From SVTX01 sp045602385 (lineage in GTDB: Bacteria; Bacillota; Clostridia; Oscillospirales; CAG-272), in NCBI GenBank assembly GCA_045602385.1, contig JAZSBL010000017.1, positions 1 to 45,861 on the forward strand: a stretch of DNA of 45,861 bases. Reading direction: 5' to 3'. This document shows positions 15,291 to 22,969 of the stretch, piece after piece. The position numbers were made by a program, and so were the translations under genes. Within the stretch, counting starts at the first letter, position 1; every line of letters starts with the position of its first letter. Below the pieces are notes generated by a model. It was not told the origin of the DNA. It made no database searches and saw only the letters and a program-made list of their open reading frames with translations.

Positions 15291-16385
15291 TTATCCCTCA
15301 AGCGATTTTGCCATTGCATCAACAGCTGCCACGAATCTTTCATGATTTCTGATAGGCGACCATATACGGCTTGCGAAATTACCTCTTAAAAGCTTTGCGC
15401 ACAGTGAAGGGGTTTCTGCCGACTTCTCGTAGCCAAGGGCATTGACAAGCACGGATTTGTACTTATTACTACCGGAAAGAGCATCAAAGGCAACAGCATA
15501 TTCCGCCATTCTTTCGGTGCAGAGGAGAGCAGCCTCGCGGTCTCCCTTTGCAAGATAGAGCATGGCAAGCTGACGGTAGGAATTTGCCAGTCTGTCGTTA
15601 AAGTAGAGAAAATCCCCATCAAAAACCACTTCAAGAATAGCAATTCCGCGCTGCATGATCTCTATCTTCTGCTCGATTGAATAGTTATCTCCTGAAATAT
15701 CGGGAACACAGGCTATATTGTACATATGCCACCACATATTGTCCGCAAAGGACATTATGTTCTTCTGAGCCTGATTGAACGCCACTTCACCCGTAAGAAC
15801 GGTGGCGGTTACAAGCTCCTTACTGTAGCTCATGCTATGCAGCTTATCCGCAATGTCAAGTGCCATCTCGGTATTGTCAAGCTGGTGCGAATAAATATCG
15901 CACATAGTCTTCTTGGTCTCATCTCTCAAGGTATCATCAGTACAGTATTCAAGAATATGATTGCAAAGGGAGATAGCCTCCATAAGATCATTCTTTCTTA
16001 TATTGCCCGATGCGGATATTGCGGAGAGGATCTTTGCAAGCTCAAGCTGTATCTCAAACGATGAAGGAATCTCCGCATAAGCCTCACGGAGAAGCGCAAG
16101 GCAATCCTCAAGCCTTTCGTTTTCGTAAAGCGCCTCCGCGTCGTGCATGTATGCCTTTATCTTGGATTCTTTCTGTATACTGTCGTAGCACAGAAGCTCG
16201 TCCATTCCAACTCCGAAGAAATCGGCAATTTGGGGAAGCGTCTCTATATCGGGATAGCATATCTCGGACTCCCAGCGGGATACTGCCTGGGGGGTAACAC
16301 CGAGGTATGCTGCGAGCTTATCCTGTGTCACGTCATTGTTCTTTCTTAAAAGACGGATTTTTTTGCCTATTTTAATATCTGTCAT
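15291..16385 (-). CDS. XRE-family HTH regulator with TPR-like C-terminal domain
   Basis: This 364-residue protein starts with an XRE helix-turn-helix (KIGKKIRLLRKNNDVTQDKL, then LGVTPQAVSRWESEICYPDI and LPQIADFFGVGMDELL, residues about 5-66). It continues with an all-helical region rich in paired Ala/Leu helices (AEALYENERLEDCLALLREA, LAMLYLAKGDREAALLCTERM) resembling tetratricopeptide repeats. The start is the ATG at 16385 with SD aaagga; an in-frame TTG two codons upstream is too close to the SD. It is the promoter-proximal gene of the tsaE-tsaB-rpiB-ispDF operon, with its own perfect promoter. The target genes and any ligand are unknown. A similar architecture recurs at 41723-42625. Confidence 0.88.
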   Translation of the reverse strand: MTDIKIGKKIRLLRKNNDVTQDKLAAYLGVTPQAVSRWESEICYPDIETLPQIADFFGVGMDELLCYDSIQKESKIKAYMHDAEALYENERLEDCLALLREAYAEIPSSFEIQLELAKILSAISASGNIRKNDLMEAISLCNHILEYCTDDTLRDETKKTMCDIYSHQLDNTEMALDIADKLHSMSYSKELVTATVLTGEVAFNQAQKNIMSFADNMWWHMYNIACVPDISGDNYSIEQKIEIMQRGIAILEVVFDGDFLYFNDRLANSYRQLAMLYLAKGDREAALLCTERMAEYAVAFDALSGSNKYKSVLVNALGYEKSAETPSLCAKLLRGNFASRIWSPIRNHERFVAAVDAMAKSLEG

Positions 16386-16430
16386 GAGCAAATTCCTTTC
16401 AGGTTTTAGTCCTATCTTACTTCATCTTAA

Positions 16431-16459
16431 ATTATATATCATTTAATATCGAATGTCAA
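16431..16459 (-). promoter_or_regulatory. Consensus promoter of the HTH-tsaEB-rpiB-ispDF operon
   Basis: On the minus strand TTGACA (16454-16459) and TATAAT (16431-16436) have exact 17-base spacing. It faces away from the plus-strand promoter at 16513. Confidence 0.88.
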
Positions 16460-16512
16460 TATTCAATTTACAAAATGTAACAGCCTGTTGAAAAAATTTT
16501 TCGTTTTAGGTC

Positions 16513-16541
16513 TTTACTTTAGCGATATAAAGTGGTAAAAT
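16513..16541 (+). promoter_or_regulatory. Promoter of the TrpR-like regulator operon
   Basis: TTTACT (16513-16518), 17 bases, TAAAAT (16536-16541). Transcription would begin about 70 bases before the first ATG. Confidence 0.65.
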
Positions 16542-16617
16542 ATATATAGTCAAATTTCGCGGTTTATTTCTTATCAAAAATTACATGAAAGTTGCCGCCT
16601 TGCGGCAGAGGTAGAAA

Positions 16618-16917
16618 ATGAAAAACGACCACAACGAAAACCTTGAATTTATGTATAAGGGAATCATTTCTCTTGAAACTATGGAAGATTGCAAGAGCTT
16701 CTTTGAGGATATTTGTACAAAATCGGAGCTTTTTGAAATGTCACGCAGACTCAAGGCCGCAAAAATGCTCTCGGACGGTATAGTATACTCCGAGATCGCC
16801 GCCAAGACCGGCCTAAGCACCGCAACGATAAGCCGAGTAAACCATTGTCTTAAATACGGCAGCAGCGGATACCTCAACGTGCTAAAAAAGCTTGAGATAG
16901 AGGACAAACAAAGATAA
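16618..16917 (+). CDS. YerC/YecD family TrpR-related DNA-binding protein
   Basis: This 99-residue protein of the TrpR-like superfamily has FFEDICTKSELFEMSRRLKA and ILSDGIVYSEIAAKTGLSTATISR-like helices (residues about 30-80; the last is the recognition helix), then NHCLKYGSSGYLNVLKKL. Relatives are small stand-alone regulators of unknown target, found widely in Firmicutes. SD gaggtag precedes the ATG. The stop is directly followed by the ATG of the methyltransferase (no gap), so the two are one operon. Confidence 0.9.
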   Translation: MKNDHNENLEFMYKGIISLETMEDCKSFFEDICTKSELFEMSRRLKAAKMLSDGIVYSEIAAKTGLSTATISRVNHCLKYGSSGYLNVLKKLEIEDKQR

Positions 16918-17697
16918 ATGAGTATGAGTTCAAATTACGATGCAATAGCGTCTATTTACGACAGCATTAACGCGGATATAGATTATTCCTCATGGGCTGA
17001 TTTTATCGAGGAGTGCTTTGAACGCTTTATGTCCGAAAAGCCTTCACTTGTGCTTGACCTTGCATGCGGAACGGGCAGAATGACATTTGAGCTTCAACGC
17101 CGCGGGTATGATATGATCGGCGCTGATGCAAGTGAGAGCATGCTCGGTGAAGCATATGAGAGAGCCTACGACAAGGGTATAAGCAATATACTGTTCATCA
17201 AGCAGGATATGCGCGACTTTGAGCTTTACGGCACTGTCGGCGCGATATGCTGCTGTCTTGACAGTATAAACTATTTGACGGATGACGGAGACCTTGAAAA
17301 ATGCTTTGCGTCGGCGCACAATTATCTTGATCCCGACGGGCTGTTTATCTTTGACGTAAACACACCTTATAAGTTTGAGAATGTATACGGTAATAATCAC
17401 TATATATTCGAGGACGTTGACTCCACGGGCACTCCCGCATATTGCGGTTGGCAGAATGAGTACGACAGAGAAAACGGTCTTTGCAGCTTCTATCTCTCGG
17501 TATTCTCAAAAACCGAGAACGGTCTTTATGAGCGTAATGACGAGGAGCAGCTTGAAAGATGCTACACCAAGGAACAGATAACCGACTCGCTTATCAAAAA
17601 CGGCTTTGAGGTTATAGGTTTTTATTCCGATTTTGATTTTTTGGAGCCTGACGATAGCTGCGAACGATGGTACATCGTCGCAAAAGCAAAAAAATAA
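16918..17697 (+). CDS. Class I SAM-dependent methyltransferase
   Basis: This 259-residue protein starts NYDAIASIYDSINADIDYSSWADF, the usual entry helix of the family. SAM-binding motif I is VLDLACGTGRMTFEL near residue 44, motif II GADASESMLGEA near 68, and motif III FIKQDMRDFEL with CCLDSINYL near 105. The C-terminal half (DVNTPYKFENVYGNNHYIF and on) forms the extra beta-rich part seen in small-molecule methyltransferases. The substrate is unknown. It shares an operon with the TrpR-like gene before it and with hslO, 20 bases downstream. Confidence 0.9.
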   Translation: MSMSSNYDAIASIYDSINADIDYSSWADFIEECFERFMSEKPSLVLDLACGTGRMTFELQRRGYDMIGADASESMLGEAYERAYDKGISNILFIKQDMRDFELYGTVGAICCCLDSINYLTDDGDLEKCFASAHNYLDPDGLFIFDVNTPYKFENVYGNNHYIFEDVDSTGTPAYCGWQNEYDRENGLCSFYLSVFSKTENGLYERNDEEQLERCYTKEQITDSLIKNGFEVIGFYSDFDFLEPDDSCERWYIVAKAKK

Positions 17698-17717
17698 CTA
17701 TTACAACGGAGAGCAAC

Positions 17718-18596
17718 ATGCCACAGTCAAAGATTTTGCGCGCCATGACCAGCGACGGCAGCGCAAGAATTCACGTAATCAATTCAACTGATATTGTAAA
17801 TAAAGCAATAGAATACCACAACACCTCTGCCACCGCCACAGCCACGCTTGGCAGACTTCTGACGGTCACGTCCATGATGGGCTGCATACTTGGCGACAAG
17901 GACGACTCTATCACCGTATCTCTTAACGGTGACGGCCCCGCCGGACGAGTGCTTGCTATAAGCGATTATATCGGCAATGTTCGAGGATACATTCAAAATC
18001 CCTCTGTTGAGATCCCCCTCAAATCCAACGGTAAGCTTGACGTAAGCGGCGCAGTTGGCAGAGGATTCTTGAATATTATCAAGGATATGGGTGACGGCGA
18101 TCCTTATAACGGCTCTATTGATCTTGTATCGGGAGAAATAGCAGAGGATATCACCGCTTATTATGCACAGAGTGAGCAGGTTCCCACGGTTTGCGCGCTT
18201 GGCGTGCTTGTAGACACTGACCTTTCCTGCAAGGCTGCGGGCGGTATTATTATTCAGCTTCTTCCTTTCGCTGACGACGATACGATCTCTGCGATAGAAA
18301 GAAACGTTCCGCTTCTCTCTAACGTGTCAAGGCTCTTTGAAAAGGGTATGACAAACGAGGAGATAATGGCTCTTGCAATGCAGGGGATCGAGTATGATCT
18401 GTTTGACGAGATCGACGTTGATTACCTCTGCACATGCTCCAGAGAAAGAATGGAGAGGGCGATGAAATCTCTGTCTCCCGAAGATCTCAGAAAGCTGTTT
18501 GATGAGCAAATAGCCGAGGGCAAGCCTGAGGAGCTTGAAATCCAGTGTCGTTTCTGCAACTCAAAATATGCATTTAAGCCCGAAGACGTATTATAA
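17718..18596 (+). CDS. hslO: Hsp33 redox-regulated chaperone
   Basis: Hsp33 is a holdase that becomes active under oxidative stress when its C-terminal zinc site is oxidised. The 292-residue protein has the N-terminal Hsp33 fold (SKILRAMTSDGSARIHVINST, LTVTSMMGCILGD, and a GAVGRGFLNIIKDMG loop). The C-terminal redox switch has all four zinc Cys: CTC (near residue 234) and CRFC (near 275). The ATG at 17718 follows an SD-like cggagag; upstream in-frame starts lie inside the methyltransferase. Length matches the family. A strong hairpin follows 10 bases after the stop. Confidence 0.96.
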   Translation: MPQSKILRAMTSDGSARIHVINSTDIVNKAIEYHNTSATATATLGRLLTVTSMMGCILGDKDDSITVSLNGDGPAGRVLAISDYIGNVRGYIQNPSVEIPLKSNGKLDVSGAVGRGFLNIIKDMGDGDPYNGSIDLVSGEIAEDITAYYAQSEQVPTVCALGVLVDTDLSCKAAGGIIIQLLPFADDDTISAIERNVPLLSNVSRLFEKGMTNEEIMALAMQGIEYDLFDEIDVDYLCTCSRERMERAMKSLSPEDLRKLFDEQIAEGKPEELEIQCRFCNSKYAFKPEDVL

Positions 18597-18605
18597 AATG
18601 AGAAT

Positions 18606-18638
18606 CCCTCAAGGTGAGAGCCTTGAGGGACTTTTTTA
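18606..18638. terminator. Terminator of hslO, possibly also of the S1-domain gene
   Basis: A 9-base stem ccctcaagg / ccttgaggg (18606-18614, 18621-18629) is followed by a run of T on the plus strand. The minus-strand gene stops at 18636, so the hairpin lies just after it too. Confidence 0.85.
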
Positions 18639-19598
18639 TTCAAATACCGTTTCAATTATCTTTGAGGATTCCTTTGGAGAGTATCTCCATTGATCTATAT
18701 GCTTGGTCGTCGTATTATCAATGAAGTATTTTAGGCTCGGCGCGCTCATATCCCCCCTATACAAGTCGATCAGGACCAGCTTTATCTTCATGCGCTCCGG
18801 GATTATGCTTTTAATGTAGACTGCCGCAACGTTTCCTATAACGTCGCTTGTTTTAAGAAGGGGCATATCCTCGCGCAACTCCGCAAGACCTGCAAGATTT
18901 GGTGTCAGCTCCACAAACACACCGTAGCTCTCAACGCTTCGGATAACTCCGGCGACCGTCTGTCCGGGTGTGAAAAGGCGCGCGTTCTCCTCCCACGTAC
19001 CAAGCAGCTCACGCATGGACACGAATATCCTATCCTTATCGTAATCAATTAGCTTGACTACGGTATCTATCACCATTCCGTTATAAAGTCTGTCCTTCGG
19101 ATGCGAGAAGCGAGAGACCGAAATGCAATCTACCGATAAAAGGGAAATGATTCCGCAACCAATATCAACAAATGCCCCAAATGTCTCAAGATGTGTAACT
19201 CTCGACGTAATTATGTCACCGGGAATAAGATCTGATATGTAATTTCTCTTACATTCAAGCTGTGCCTGCCGTCTGGAAAGATACGCCACCGTGCGCCCGT
19301 TTCTTTCCTCAAGTGACATTACCTTGAAGCATACCGGCTTCCCAACACGTGTGATCACCGCGATGTCCTTTATCTCGTCACCCTCGCGGCACAGGCAGAC
19401 CTCTCTGCGCGGAATTATACCCGTGATACCTCCAAGGTCTATATGCAGATCCATATTTCCATCACATAAAAGGGCAGTGGCCTCCATTATTATGCCTTGA
19501 GACATGGCCCTTTCAAGCCCGGCCTTTCCCATTGACATCAGCTCTCGGTTTTGCTGGGTGCTGTATATGAGTCCCTCGGGTTTATATGTATTTATCAT
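18636..19598 (-). CDS. S1 RNA-binding domain protein (ribosomal S1-like)
   Basis: This 320-residue protein has at least two clear S1/OB domains: about 133-205 (PGDIITSRVTHLETFGAFVDIG, ending RIFVSMRELLGTWEEN) and about 215-285 (PGQTVAGVIRSVESYGVFVEL). A weaker first domain spans about 40-115 (GIIPRREVC). It probably binds RNA and resembles the reduced S1-like proteins of Clostridia. Whether it is part of the ribosome cannot be told. The start is the ATG at 19598, because GGAGGT lies ten bases upstream; an in-frame TTG nine codons earlier would overlap that SD. A 7-base inverted repeat (19621-19640) sits just ahead of the SD. Confidence 0.88.
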   Translation of the reverse strand: MINTYKPEGLIYSTQQNRELMSMGKAGLERAMSQGIIMEATALLCDGNMDLHIDLGGITGIIPRREVCLCREGDEIKDIAVITRVGKPVCFKVMSLEERNGRTVAYLSRRQAQLECKRNYISDLIPGDIITSRVTHLETFGAFVDIGCGIISLLSVDCISVSRFSHPKDRLYNGMVIDTVVKLIDYDKDRIFVSMRELLGTWEENARLFTPGQTVAGVIRSVESYGVFVELTPNLAGLAELREDMPLLKTSDVIGNVAAVYIKSIIPERMKIKLVLIDLYRGDMSAPSLKYFIDNTTTKHIDQWRYSPKESSKIIETVFE

Positions 19599-19620
19599 AG
19601 TAAGTTCTACCTCCGTTGTT

Positions 19621-19640
19621 TTCAAGCTCTTACGCTTGAA
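19621..19640 (-). promoter_or_regulatory. Small leader hairpin before the S1-domain gene
   Basis: The inverted repeat ttcaagc / gcttgaa (19621-19627, 19634-19640) lies about 10 bases upstream of the SD. It could be a translational control element; this is conjecture. Confidence 0.3.
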
Positions 19641-19814
19641 GTTTATGAGCTTATATTACCATTTATTACCCCTTATGGCTCTGAGGGGGTAAAAAACAAA
19701 AATTTTTTGAAAAATAATTCTAAAGCAAACAATATGAAAAAACGAGAAAAAAGGAGAAAACAAGAGATATGTATGTGGTAAATTTGAAAAACGAAAAATT
19801 TTTCAAAAAAACTA

Positions 19815-19843
19815 TTGACAAAGTTTTTCCCTTATGCTATAAT
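19815..19843 (+). promoter_or_regulatory. Consensus promoter of rplM-rpsI
   Basis: Perfect TTGACA (19815-19820) and TATAAT (19838-19843), 17 bases apart. The expected leader of about 35 bases is too short for a large autoregulatory structure. Confidence 0.9.
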
Positions 19844-19885
19844 ATTCGAGGTTTAAAAAAGAACTTATTTTTGGAGGATGACAAA

Positions 19886-20314
19886 ATGTCTACATTTATG
19901 CAGAAAAAAGAAGCAGTTGTCCGCAAATGGTACGTAATCGACGCAGCTGGTAAGCCCCTTGGTAGAACAGCAGTTGTCGCTGCAGACCTTCTTCGCGGCA
20001 AGAATGCTCCTGAATTCACACCCCACGTTGACTGCGGAAACTTCGTTATCATTGTAAATGCAGGTAAGGCTGTTCTTACAGGTAAGAAGCTTGAGCAGAA
20101 GTACTATCAGAGACACTCCGGCTACATCGGTGGTCTTAAGAGCGTACAGTACAAGAAGATCATGGCTGAGAAGCCTGAGTTTGCTATGGAAACAGCAGTA
20201 AAGGGAATGCTTCCTAAGAATTCTCTCGGTAGAACAGCAGCTACCAGACTCAAGGTTTATGCAGGTGAGGCTCACAATCATGCAGCTCAGAAGCCTGAGA
20301 CCTACGAGTTTTAA
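19886..20314 (+). CDS. rplM: 50S ribosomal protein L13
   Basis: It is a component of the large ribosomal subunit. The 142-residue protein has KWYVIDAAGKPLGRTAV near residue 11, FTPHVDCGNFVIIVNAGK near 38, QRHSGYIGGLKS near 72 and MLPKNSLGRTAATRLKVYAG near 106, all canonical. The start at 19886 has SD ggagg; an in-frame ATG 39 codons upstream would precede the promoter and is not real. It is followed 25 bases later by rpsI, the conserved L13-S9 pair. Confidence 0.97.
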   Translation: MSTFMQKKEAVVRKWYVIDAAGKPLGRTAVVAADLLRGKNAPEFTPHVDCGNFVIIVNAGKAVLTGKKLEQKYYQRHSGYIGGLKSVQYKKIMAEKPEFAMETAVKGMLPKNSLGRTAATRLKVYAGEAHNHAAQKPETYEF

Positions 20315-20339
20315 TTTGAAGAAAGGAAGGAAGTAAAAC

Positions 20340-20741
20340 ATGTACACAAGTGCAAAGCCCTACTTCTACGGCACAGGTAGAAGAAAGAAATCCGTTGCTC
20401 GCGTAAGAGTTTACCCCGGTAACGGCAATATCACAATCAACGGCAAGGACATCGATGAGTATTTCGGTCTCGAGACTCTTAAGCTCATCATCAACCAGCC
20501 TTTCACAGCTACAGGCACAATGGGTAAGTTTGACATCGTTGCTAACGTAAACGGCGGCGGTATCTCCGGCCAGGCAGGTGCTATCCGTCACGGTCTCGCA
20601 AGAGCTCTCGTTAGCGCAGACGAGAACTACCGTCCTGCTCTCAAGGCTGCGGGATTCCTCACAAGAGACCCTCGTATGAAGGAAAGAAAGAAGTACGGAC
20701 TCAAGGCAGCACGTCGTGCTCCTCAGTTCTCGAAGAGATAA
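20340..20741 (+). CDS. rpsI: 30S ribosomal protein S9
   Basis: It is a component of the small subunit whose C-terminal tail reaches the P-site tRNA. The 133-residue protein has YGTGRRKKSVARVRVYPG near residue 10, GGGISGQAGAIRHGLARAL near 71 and the invariant tail RDPRMKERKKYGLKAARR ending QFSKR. It is cotranscribed with rplM, with SD aggaagg. A terminator shared in sequence with 22208-22240 follows. Confidence 0.97.
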   Translation: MYTSAKPYFYGTGRRKKSVARVRVYPGNGNITINGKDIDEYFGLETLKLIINQPFTATGTMGKFDIVANVNGGGISGQAGAIRHGLARALVSADENYRPALKAAGFLTRDPRMKERKKYGLKAARRAPQFSKR

Positions 20742-20768
20742 TTACCCATTTGGGATTATTTCGATATA

Positions 20769-20801
20769 CAAAAAGCTCTGCTTAGGCAGGGCTTTTTGTT
20801 T
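20769..20801 (+). terminator. Terminator of rplM-rpsI (copy 1 of a duplicated module)
   Basis: A 13-base stem with one G-T pair (20769-20781 with 20786-20798, loop ttag) followed by T. Nearly identical to the hairpin at 22208-22237. Confidence 0.88.
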
Positions 20802-20824
20802 TTGCACGTATTATATTATCTATC

Positions 20825-20895
20825 GTAGGGGTCGACGTCCTCGGCGACCCGAATGAACGTAAGCCAAACGGGACGCCCGGGAGGTCGTCCCCTAC
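20825..20895. repeat. Palindromic intergenic repeat (REP/MITE-like)
   Basis: A 71-base GC-rich unit has 12-base terminal inverted repeats (gtaggggtcgac at 20825-20836, gtcgtcccctac at 20884-20895, one mismatch). It is much richer in GC than its surroundings and lies within an intergenic region. It resembles dispersed non-coding palindromes common in gut Clostridia genomes. The 385-base gap 20742-21126 holds this, a terminator and a promoter and no gene. Confidence 0.7.
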
Positions 20896-20938
20896 AAAAA
20901 AGCGGCAGGGTTCAATTTGTAAAAACTCTGTCGTCCTA

Positions 20939-20967
20939 TTTACTTTTGGGGATTTATATGGTATAAT
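20939..20967 (+). promoter_or_regulatory. Promoter of the DUF4349 gene (copy 1)
   Basis: TTTACT (20939-20944), 17 bases, TATAAT (20962-20967) with an extended TGG before the -10. The block is repeated at 22251-22279. A leader of about 150 bases follows before the ATG. Confidence 0.75.
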
Positions 20968-21126
20968 TATCTTGTAGAGATTCTACGCAATCAGCTTGAA
21001 TTAATCGGGTAGAAACAAGAAAAATGCTTTCATCTGCAAAAAGAATTAACAATTGGTCATAGGAAGAATCCACTAATTTTGTCAATATAATATTATAAAC
21101 CACAAAACAGAAGGAGGTTTTATTAA

Positions 21127-22068
21127 ATGTATAATTGCATGAAAAGGATGGCGTCCATTTTATTGATCGCACTGATAGTAATGGCAGTATTTACCGGTTG
21201 CAGTGCATCTAAAAGCGAGCTTGATTATGATTCAACAGCACCCGGTCATGGCGCAGTCGCGCCTGAATCAAACGAATCATCTGCAGGTTCTGTTAATTTA
21301 GGATCCGGAACATCAACAACCTTACCGGAGCTGGATAGTGAAAACTATGAAGCAAAAATTATTAAAAAATATCAGATTACAGCTGAAACCAAAGCTTTTG
21401 ATGATGTATTAAAAAAGTTAGATGCCCTTATTTCTGAAAACGGTGGATATATTGAGAGTTCAAACATTACAGGCGGTAATTTAAATTCGGACAAATACTC
21501 ATCAAGACATGCAACTTACACTTTAAGAATTCCGGCTGAAAACGTTGAAATTTTTATTGATAGTACAGAGAACCTTATGCATTTTACATCGTCCGGAAGC
21601 ACTGCTGAAAATGTAACATCTAAATATTATGACTTACAAAGTAGAATGGAAGTCCTTGAAGCAGAAAGAATTGCTTTGAACAAAATGCTTGAACAGGCAA
21701 ACAGTGTTGACACGATGCTTAAAATTCGAGATCAGCTTAACAATGTTATTGCCGACATCGAATCAATCAAGGCACAGCTGAAGATTTATGATAGCATGGT
21801 ATCGTATTCTACTGTATCTCTTAGAGTACAAGAAGTAATTGATTATACCGAAGTGCCAAACGAAGAAGCAACTTGGGGAGAAAAACTTGTAGATGCTTTC
21901 AAGAAATCATGGTCTGATTTTGCAGAAGGATTTCAAGACTTTACAGTTTTTGCTGTTTACGCCATTCCTGCTATTTTAACACTTGCTGTTATTGGTGGAA
22001 TATTAGTTGTTTTAATAATTCTTATTATAAAGAGACGCAACAAAAAGAAGAAAAACAATTCTGATTGA
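21127..22068 (+). CDS. DUF4349 domain lipoprotein with C-terminal membrane anchor
   Basis: This 313-residue protein has a lipobox FTGC (Cys25) after the signal helix. A Ser/Gly-rich linker leads to a DUF4349 domain (YQITAETKAFDDVLKKLDAL near 80, then GGYIESSNIT, YTLRIPAENVEIFI, YYDLQSRMEVLEAERIAL and a long coiled coil to about 245 with YDSMVSYSTVSLRVQEV). A transmembrane helix sits near 285-305 before a basic tail (KRRNKKKKNNSD). The family has no proven activity and is thought to be cell-envelope associated. Codon use is more AT-rich than in the ribosomal genes. The start has SD aaggaggt. It is bracketed by the two copies of a terminator/promoter module. Confidence 0.88.
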   Translation: MYNCMKRMASILLIALIVMAVFTGCSASKSELDYDSTAPGHGAVAPESNESSAGSVNLGSGTSTTLPELDSENYEAKIIKKYQITAETKAFDDVLKKLDALISENGGYIESSNITGGNLNSDKYSSRHATYTLRIPAENVEIFIDSTENLMHFTSSGSTAENVTSKYYDLQSRMEVLEAERIALNKMLEQANSVDTMLKIRDQLNNVIADIESIKAQLKIYDSMVSYSTVSLRVQEVIDYTEVPNEEATWGEKLVDAFKKSWSDFAEGFQDFTVFAVYAIPAILTLAVIGGILVVLIILIIKRRNKKKKNNSD

Positions 22069-22091
22069 TCGAACTGAATAGACGTTGAATG

Positions 22092-22122
22092 TTGGTGTGA
22101 TTTTGGTGCAAATTTGGTGCAA
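22092..22122 (+). repeat. Three short direct repeats, TTGGTGxxA, 11-base period
   Basis: Copies ttggtgtga, ttggtgcaa and ttggtgcaa start at about 22092, 22103 and 22114. This pattern resembles integrase arm-type sites and is similar in style to the pair at 616-636. The 251-base gap 22069-22319 holds these, a terminator and a promoter; no gene is seen. Confidence 0.4.
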
Positions 22123-22207
22123 CACTTTATGCGACGATACTCACGATATTCACGATATTAAACGGCGTTGTTAAAACTCCAAGAGATAATCTATTTTATC
22201 TCATATA

Positions 22208-22240
22208 CAAAAAGCTCTGCTACGGCAGGGCTTTTTGTTT
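22208..22240 (+). terminator. Terminator after the DUF4349 gene (copy 2 of the module)
   Basis: The 13-base stem 22208-22220 with 22225-22237 is followed by T. It differs from the copy at 20769 only in the loop region. Confidence 0.82.
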
Positions 22241-22250
22241 TATCGTCCTA

Positions 22251-22279
22251 TTTACTTTTTGGAAAAAATATGGTATAAT
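22251..22279 (+). promoter_or_regulatory. Promoter of the Zn-ribbon gene (copy 2)
   Basis: TTTACT (22251-22256), 17 bases, TATAAT (22274-22279) with TGG extended -10; the tcgtcctatttactttt block is the same as at 20931-20947. Confidence 0.75.
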
Positions 22280-22319
22280 ACAGTCAGAGTATTACACCTA
22301 TATACAGGAGGGGTCATAT

Positions 22320-22532
22320 ATGAGAAAATGCTTAAGATGCGACGCGATGATGGTTGAAGATCTTAGCGTTATGGTAACAAACGGCGGCTATGGTATAGAC
22401 GTTCGAGAAAAGGGAATATTCAAGACCTCTTTAGGTAAGATCAAGTGTGCTGTATGCCCGAATTGCGGATACACAGAAACATATATTGAAAATCCTGAAA
22501 AAATCAAAGAACTCGGTATCATTAATACATAG
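22320..22532 (+). CDS. Small zinc-ribbon protein
   Basis: This 70-residue protein has two Cys knuckles, C4xxC7 and C43xxC46 with C49 following (AVCPNCG), as in zinc-ribbon nucleic-acid-binding proteins of Firmicutes. Between them lies a beta-rich segment (VMVTNGGYGIDV). It may bind DNA or RNA; no target is known. SD aggagggg lies just upstream of the ATG. It is followed 79 bases later by a lipoprotein gene in the same direction, possibly in the same transcript. Confidence 0.8.
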   Translation: MRKCLRCDAMMVEDLSVMVTNGGYGIDVREKGIFKTSLGKIKCAVCPNCGYTETYIENPEKIKELGIINT

Positions 22533-22611
22533 GACTTATCATAACATTTCATGCGATGATCAAATACAACAAGGGAAGCTTTTGATTTCTCAGGAGTTCG
22601 GGAGGGTAAAT

Positions 22612-22932
22612 ATGAAAAAGGCATTAGCGTTAATATTGGCGCTTTTTTGTGTTTGTTCGTTTGTTGCTTGTGCATCAAATAACGACATTATAGATCAACC
22701 ATATTTTTACGGCAGGGTGATAGAAAAATACGGTACGAGCTGTATTGTCGAGGTCACAGATACGGGAAATCAATATTTTACGGTCGGAGATCTGATTTCC
22801 GTAAATACAAATATTGACGCATGTCCCGAATATGCGATCGGAGATAATTTGAGAATAGTTTTTGACGGCGCGGTAGCGGAAAGCTATCCTATGCAGATAA
22901 ACAAGGTATTTTCTATTACTAAGGAAAAATAA
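22612..22932 (+). CDS. Small lipoprotein, OB/DUF3221-like
   Basis: This 106-residue predicted lipoprotein has a short signal peptide ending FVAC (Cys20). The mature part (YFYGRVIEKYGTSCIVEV, GDLISVNTN, YAIGDNLRIVFDG) has the alternating strand pattern of an OB-like barrel as in DUF3221/YobA-type proteins. I cannot assign a function. The ATG at 22612 has SD ggaggg; the frame is open further upstream but there it overlaps the zinc-ribbon gene. Confidence 0.72.
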   Translation: MKKALALILALFCVCSFVACASNNDIIDQPYFYGRVIEKYGTSCIVEVTDTGNQYFTVGDLISVNTNIDACPEYAIGDNLRIVFDGAVAESYPMQINKVFSITKEK

Positions 22933-22969
22933 TACGGACGAACAAAATACAATCAGATATTGACAGACC

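Noticed and set aside
19769..19885. Upstream ATG extending L13 by 39 residues
   Set aside because: It precedes the consensus promoter at 19815-19843, so it would not be on the main transcript.
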